64,000 nucleotides of DNA, taken from NCBI GenBank assembly GCA_029953675.1, contig JAMWBK010000002.1, positions 1,922,001 through 1,986,000 of the forward strand, given 5' to 3'. The notes under the pieces are model-generated. The model was not told where the DNA came from. It worked only from the letters and a program-made list of their open reading frames with translations, and did not search any database. Positions 58,203-64,000 of the stretch are shown here, piece after piece. Numbering within the stretch: the stretch's first letter is position 1; the number at the start of each line of letters is the position of its first letter. The stretch is from Rhodosorus marinus. Lineage: Eukaryota; Rhodophyta; Stylonematophyceae; Stylonematales; Stylonemataceae. The position numbers were made by a program, and so were the translations under genes.

Positions 58203-60718
58203 CTCTCCAGCCTGAAGCTCCACCCAACAATCATACTAAGTCAAAGAAAACAGGCGCTAAAGTAGGATCAGACAAGGATCCTCCTTGCTCTCGCTGGCGT
58301 TCTTCGCGGCTTATTCGATTCTTCTCAATCACGGAGAAAACGATAGGCAGTCGTGATCAACTGTACGCCCAACCCCCAAACACCACCACCAGCGATCGAA
58401 CACAACAAAAAAAACAAATACCTCCGGAAACCAGTCGTTCCCTTCTTCAGAACCTCCAGTTTCTTCAAGAAATCCCAGAAAGACAGGCCGAAACGCTGAT
58501 CCCAAAATCACCGCCAGGAGCTTTGCCAAACACCTCAGATCACAAACACAAAGCTGACGAGATCTGCTTACAGATACTTCTCCTCTCTTCTCCTCTCCTA
58601 CTTCTACCACTCCCTTGCTCTCCACCCTCCCGACCTCAACAAGCAAACTCAGAACGAGCAAAGTACCTCAAATACTATTTTCCCAAAAGTCCAAAGTTTC
58701 CAGCAGCATTTCACACATCAATAAGCGACACCATCCGCACCATCCTAGCAAGACAAGAACTTTTCACATCCCAAAACTACCAAAATCAACAAAAACTATT
58801 TAATGAAACCATATTCCGAGAACATTTGTCAAAGGTGACAGGATTATTGTGGCAGCGTAAAAGTTTTCCAAATTCAAGGTCGTCGACCTTTGACTCGTGT
58901 CTCGAGAGAAACCGTTGTTTTGACTGAATTGTAATCTTTTTGGTGGTATTTGATTGATGAATCGGAAGATCTTGATTGACTCTTGTTCGTGCTGTTTCGT
59001 GTCGATGTAGAAGGTGAGAGTGTAAAGAGGTGGATTTTGAGAGTATGCTGGAATTTCATAGCTGTTCAAAAGCTTATGATCAAGTTTCTATCTCCCAGCG
59101 ATAAACTTATTTTTCGTGAACTGGGTTAGCCCCCCGGTCGTCTTTCCCCGTGGGCCAAGGGTGGGGTCGATGACACGCGACTCGGCAGTTGTGCTTCACC
59201 GTTTTCCGCCATCCTCATATGCTTAGTTTGTGCTAGGTTGAGATGATTGAGGATAAAGCACGAAAAAGCAGCCTTAATCTTTTCGTATTAAGCTGCAGAT
59301 TGTAATCCTCGGGCTAGGAGCATCTCCCGGCTCTTCCTTTATGTTCACCGTTACCGATCAAGTCTACCTAATGTAGTGTACGAGGAAAACCAATCGCAAA
59401 GGAACCCAGCAGTTCCCGTAAAGTTAGTTGATTGTGTGGGCAGCGTCACCCCGCGAAGATTCAAGTCTTTCCTCGGCCTCTTCTTGATGGTAGACGGCCT
59501 CCTGCATCCTTTCTATTCGCTTTCTCGTGGCCACGTCGTCTACCCAGATCATAAGTGCACAAAGGATTCAAGTTTTCTGTTCAGTCACAACAAGGCAACG
59601 AGATGAACACGTGAATGAATCCACAACGCTTCTACTTACAGAACGTTTCCTGGCCAACGGATACATTGATCATAATCCATTCAACAGCCGCGCCGAACAA
59701 GAACGCCTGTTCACAAAAAAACGACAAGCATCGTATATCAGAATCCAGCTTCGGGTGACAAGAATGGATAGAAACGTCCGTTAAGGTGCTCGCCAAAGCT
59801 CACTTACCCCCGGTATGACTCTAATCAACGACTTCCTAACATGCTCACTTAAAATCGCCATGGAGACCGTTGTGATCGCAAGTCGCGACTTTTAGCGTTC
59901 CAGCAGCCCCACTCCGAAGCCGCACGGCTGAACAAACCGTGTCGCCGTCAGTAACAAGGAGTTTCTCTACATTATTCAACCACCCTTGGACTCAGAAAAA
60001 CCCTCTTCAAAGGACGGGATTACTTGCCAGAGTCAACTAGGAAGGACCTCGTCCTAGTTTTGATGCCTCAGTGTCTTCACGTTAAGGATGGCGGTTCAGG
60101 TATCAAACCTCAACTTTACTCTTTTACGTGCAAGCAATCTTCTGTTCAGAGACGTCGCCGGAAAAGCGAGGAAGAAGAGTGCGTTATTGGCGTCCACCAC
60201 GTTCGAATGTAAAATCTAAAGCCCGGGAGTGCTCCAGACGGTGACTACTACGTTGGTGAAGGGAAGCCAAAAAATTCTGAATGACCTCACAGCCCCCTTG
60301 TATACTAGGCAGTGAGTTGTGTACAAACGCTTCGGCGCCTTTCCACCAGACGATTTGAAGGATGTGGTGGAAACCTTCTCCAACGTTAGACTTTGCGTGA
60401 GAACGATTGAACTTGGGAAAACTTCGACGTTCACGTGGAGTTGACAACAGCAGATGTCGGAGTGGCAGCGCTACTGGCATCCTGGACCATGGACAACTGC
60501 TATCCGACGAATGGATGGCGGTGTTGTGGTCTGGGGGGGTGGGTAGACATCTGTCTTTTGCGACTGTTGTCACTGGTATCCCAGGAGTAGGGCCGCATAT
60601 GGGATCCGTCCGACAACCCGCAAATGACTCGTTCGAGGCAATTGGTCAATGATCAAACAGGCGGCAACAAAATGAGTCGATTAGGCCACAACCATGTGCT
60701 CAAATCAACAACCGACGC
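58203..60718. other. Intergenic, probably degraded repeats
   Basis: About 2.5 kb upstream of the copia remnant. Scattered short frames on both strands (for example near 59376-59784 and 60184-60573) show no intact domain. Proximity to the pol fragments makes decayed retroelement sequence likely for the part after about 59100, but I see no LTRs. Confidence 0.35.
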
Positions 60719-60969
60719 TTTTCAAGGATTGTACGGAGTAAAGCAGTCAGCTAAGACCTGGTACGACCATTTTACAAAAGACCTTGCAGAAACCCTTATT
60801 CTACACAGCGGAAGGACCCTTGTGTGTACATGAGAACGGGGGTTGTGTTGTTGGTTTATGTTGACGATATCCTCATCATGGGAATGGAAAAGCCCACCCG
60901 AGCGGCTAAGATGGATTTGGCGGAGCTGTATGAGATCAAAGAAATCACGGTTCCCGAATACCCGTGCTG
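60719..60969 (+). mobile_element. Ty1/copia reverse-transcriptase remnant
   Basis: Two frames carry adjacent copia RT blocks. FQGLYGVKQSAKTWYDHF at 60720-60773 matches the LYGLKQ..R.WY block. VVLLVYVDDILIMG at about 60842-60883 holds the YVDD catalytic motif, followed by LAELYEIKEI. The blocks lie in different frames with a frameshift and a stop between, and no integrase or RNase H is nearby. It is a short dead fragment. Confidence 0.85.
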
Positions 60970-61123
60970 ACGCCCCACTGTCGACCACTAGATCATGCTT
61001 GTCACTGGCCCCTCCAATGGCTAGGAGTGTATATTTCTCACTACTACCATTTGCATTAGACTTTTTCGACCGCGGGTCGAGCGTACTTTTAACGATTTTG
61101 TGGTGAATGCCCTCCACATTCAT
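60924..61123 (-). mobile_element. Ty1/copia protease-region remnant (inverted)
   Basis: On the minus strand the peptide LVVDSGASARVFGNRDFF contains the retroelement aspartic-protease signature DSGAS, with a short spacer upstream. It abuts and slightly overlaps the plus-strand RT fragment, so the two pieces are in opposite orientation. An internal rearrangement or nested insertion is implied. Confidence 0.7.
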
Positions 61124-61297
61124 GAGCAGACCCTGAGACCGAGCTTAAGCTTGCTAGGTTCAGGTATTCGGTTACGACAGGGTCGGAGATTTATCGAGTG
61201 GATTTATCATCAAAATTACAAAGTGAACGTTCTGTCTATGAAATATACGCGACGCGACAAGACGAGCACTAGCTATGTCTATACACTAATTGGGAAA

Positions 61298-62283
61298 CTA
61301 TGAGCTCCTCGAGGGGCCCTTTGGCATGCCAGGGATTTCCACGCTGGTCATTCTGTCTCTTTGGAAGAGAACGATAACAGCGAGCTCGCTGAAGACAAAT
61401 GCACAGACACTATCCTCAAAGGTTCGGCCCTCAAACATAACAAAGTAACCCGCCATGTTTCTCCTATCTCCATTTGCGATTACAGTTCCCTTGCCGTGAA
61501 AGAAATGCTTTGGCTTAAGACCAGGAATCACCTTGAACATAAGGTCAAGTCGCTCATCCTTGTTCGGTGCCATCAGGCTTCGGAAGGATAAATCGGACTC
61601 AAACAAGAGGTCACCCTTCTTTCCAAGCTTGTCATCTTCTGTTCTCCTGGCCATCAGCTTCAGCCCGTCCATGTAAAACTGCGCTTTGCCTTGGTTTCCT
61701 GCTCACACGAGATAACATTGCTCATCCTGAGACATTAGGTCTGATGCTCAACGAATCAAGGCTAGAGGTGCTCACCTTTCCATGCTCCGGTTAAATTGAA
61801 ATGAGGAATGTGCTTCCTTAATTCATTCATTTCATTCCGCAGCAGAATGCACTGTTTGTAGTCTTCTTCCTTCTCGCACTCCTTGAGCCGCCTCAATCTA
61901 TCCTCGTACTTCAACAGAGGGTCCATTTCCTGGACTGTCTTCATATCATCCCTCACTTTCGCAGCATCAAGATACTTCTCCTCCTTAACTAGTCTGTTCA
62001 GCCGAGCCTGCATGCGCATATACTTCACCCTCATGTCCTTCAACATATCCAGTCTCAACAGTCCCATAGGCGATACCTCACCGGTTGGCGATCCAACCCC
62101 CGTATCTACCCCCACATTCTTCAAAGGAAGTTCTCCAGACGGACCTTCACCATCGCTCTGATTCATATTCATCCTCACACCACCAACGGCCCTCCTCGCC
62201 AAACTCCGTCGGCTACAATACGACCTCCCCGAGGCAACCTCCCCGATTCCATGTCCACTCAACCCAACACCTACAAAAGCCAT
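61298..62283 (-). CDS. UVR-motif protein, probable plastid location
   Basis: Exons 62283-61776 and 61698-61298, 302 residues. The N-terminus starts MAFVG and runs through Ser/Arg-rich sequence with few acids to about VRMNM, a transit-peptide profile. Two UVR-type helical motifs follow: LNRLVKEEKYLDAAKVRDDM and a second beginning EDRLRRLKECEKEEDYKQC. The C-terminal half has FNLTGAWKG, DGLKLMARRT and HFFHGKGTVIANG. This resembles the domain after the UVR motif in plant EXECUTER proteins and related F-box proteins (L-G-W-x-G, then D-L-x-A-x-K-x-T). EXECUTER proteins sense singlet oxygen in chloroplasts, but that role is only a suggestion here. The intron has GTGAGC/GCAG borders. Confidence 0.7.
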
Positions 62284-64000
62284 CTTGTCAAATCGCTACA
62301 AAAATTCTCAGAAAAGCTCAACTAACCCTCCTCAACTTATCTATTACCCCCCTATCAAACTCACTTCATCCCTAACTCCCACCCTTCCGCCTCCCCACCC
62401 CTCTTCCACAAACTCTCATCCCCTCCTTTATAAACGGATCCATTTCACATGGTAATCCCGAGACATCGGGGATTATTCATATTATATATTTTTTTAGGAT
62501 TGCTAAAGGAATTGACCAATCAAAGTTATTTTTAGTTTGGATATTTTTTGATCGATTTTCAGAGGAAGTTAGATAGATATTTATTAAGACGTCATAAATA
62601 TTTGATAAGCATTTCGGGTGAGTACTGGATGGGGAGAGGCAAATATTTGGTCAATCGCCAGAATTCGGTTAGGGGTGAGCAATGGGACTGCATAAGCTGT
62701 TCTGTGGTTGTTCTCTTGAGATGCGAACAACTCTGGACAATGACTTGGTCTTGTTTTGTTCGACATCGAGCATGGGTCCGCTTCTGCTTTTGCACTTCCA
62801 TTGAAGACATCCTCACAGAAACCTTCAGAGTATCGACAAACGATGACCTCGCATTCCTACCATGAATTCTAGGAAATGCGTTCAATCCTCATCAACACAT
62901 CCCAGCCAGAACATGGATAAGTACTAGTCATACCGCGGATCAGCCGACGGCTCTCCACCAGCGGTGCGAGTTTGCGACTAACATCGGTACAAACTTTGAG
63001 TTAGTTGACTACACCACTGCTTGTGTCCATGTTCGGCCCTCAAGCTTTTAAGAAATACTGCATTACCCTTGTAATCCGCTTAGCAGCCAGCCCCACCACA
63101 CTCACATCACAAGACTAAAGCAAGATATAAATTTATAATGACGTCTTGTTTAATATCATAATGTCACATTCCTCGACTTCCGCATTGCAAAACGCCCAAA
63201 AATCTCCCCCCCTCCCCGTTTCTAGAAACAAGCAACAAATTTCCACTATACCCGTAATACATTTCTAAAATACATGATGCACTCAAGCTTCGAGCTCAGT
63301 TTTGAACCATGCAAATACTACAGCTGTCCTGTTGAGGTTTTTCTGAGCTTCCCATTGGGTAAACAACTAAAGCCACCAATACTTTGCATTGACGTCCATA
63401 TGTTGATTGAACAGAGGTGATATTTTTTTCATGGAAATTTTAGTGCTTCCTGTCATTCATTGGTGAATGCGTACAACAGTTGACACGTGGTGAAAAATGA
63501 ATGGATTTAAGGAAAAGTTAAAGAAATTGATAAGATGAAAGAACAGCTGTCTATACGGAGTTTTCTGGAAGGTGTGTACTGGGAAGACATCACTTGGGCC
63601 CGGATTTCCGTTGAGCGGTATCGCTGATGGGCGCTGGGCTACATTAGTAGGTAGGAATTCTGCACAACATCTTTTGATCTTTAGGAATCTTTTCTCCAAG
63701 GACATGGATGCACCTTTTCCCCGGAAGTCGTCTCCTAGCAGCGTCGGTCTTGCAGCTCATTGACAATGAGCAGCACCTGTCGCAGCTTTATTTTTCAAGA
63801 GCTTTCCTTTCCGCACAAAATCAGATGGCAGGAGGTTGGGGGTTACCATGTGCAGGTTATGCGCGATCATCACACTATGATTTGAGGTGATCATAGAATA
63901 AACAAATTACGAAACAAATCGCTCTGTAACAAGCAACTGAATGGATTTCTAGCTTCTTGGTGAAGCCATTCATTTGATGTTCCATCCTCCAACGGGATAC
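62284..64000. other. Intergenic to window end, no gene seen
   Basis: Only short overlapping frames (for example 62548-62865 and 63457-63705) without motifs. An AT-rich stretch lies near 62470-62600. Confidence 0.45.

Noticed and set aside
58329-58661. 110-codon minus-strand frame upstream of TM9SF
   Set aside because: Low-complexity Val/Gly/Glu composition and no start or splice link to TM9SF; probably leader sequence.

Overview
The window is nuclear DNA of an intron-rich eukaryote, most likely a primary-plastid alga with red-algal or glaucophyte affinity. Genes are split by many GT-AG introns, mostly 55-130 bp, extremes 35 and 207 bp. Two genes look plastid-related: IspH of the plant/cyanobacterial type and a UVR-motif protein. 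Both start MAF[I/V]G, and a phenylalanine close to the N-terminus is a known trait of red-algal and glaucophyte transit peptides. The species itself cannot be fixed from this sequence.

Layout. 0.1-10 kb (+): an ELM2/SANT-like chromatin protein, a peroxisomal acyl-CoA oxidase and the biotin-carrying alpha subunit of propionyl-CoA carboxylase. 10-12.9 kb (-): a PP4 regulatory subunit 4-like HEAT protein. 15.7-16.4 kb (-): an unidentified small acidic protein. 17.9-28.3 kb (+): UTP20, rebuilt in 25 exons (about 2691 residues). 29.9-35.3 kb (+): Raptor (15 exons, about 1310 residues). 35.5-37.7 kb (-): a TFIIIC90/GTF3C4-like protein. 38.0-39.1 kb: five diverged copies of a roughly 125-200 bp repeat. 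39.2-41.5 kb (+): an unidentified TPR protein. 41.6-44.3 kb (-): a calpain protease with a GRF zinc finger inside its catalytic module. 45.4-46.1 kb (-): an endosulfine-family protein. 47.7-50.4 kb (+): USB1 and a CRAL-TRIO protein. 50.7-51.7 kb (-): exosome subunit RRP41. 53.8-55.5 kb (+): IspH. 55.8-58.2 kb (-): a nine-pass TM9SF protein. 60.7-61.1 kb: scrambled Ty1/copia remnants. 61.3-62.3 kb (-): the UVR-motif protein. The rest is AT-rich, simple-repeat or featureless.

Several genes belong to growth and ribosome or RNA control (Raptor, UTP20, RRP41, USB1, TFIIIC90, PP4 subunit, endosulfine), and two to fatty-acid or propionate breakdown (acyl-CoA oxidase, PCC alpha). Nothing suggests operons. 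Five convergent gene pairs are separated by only 126-317 bp between stop codons. Gene models were joined by hand from splice signals, reading phase and remembered family motifs; no alignment or transcript data were used.
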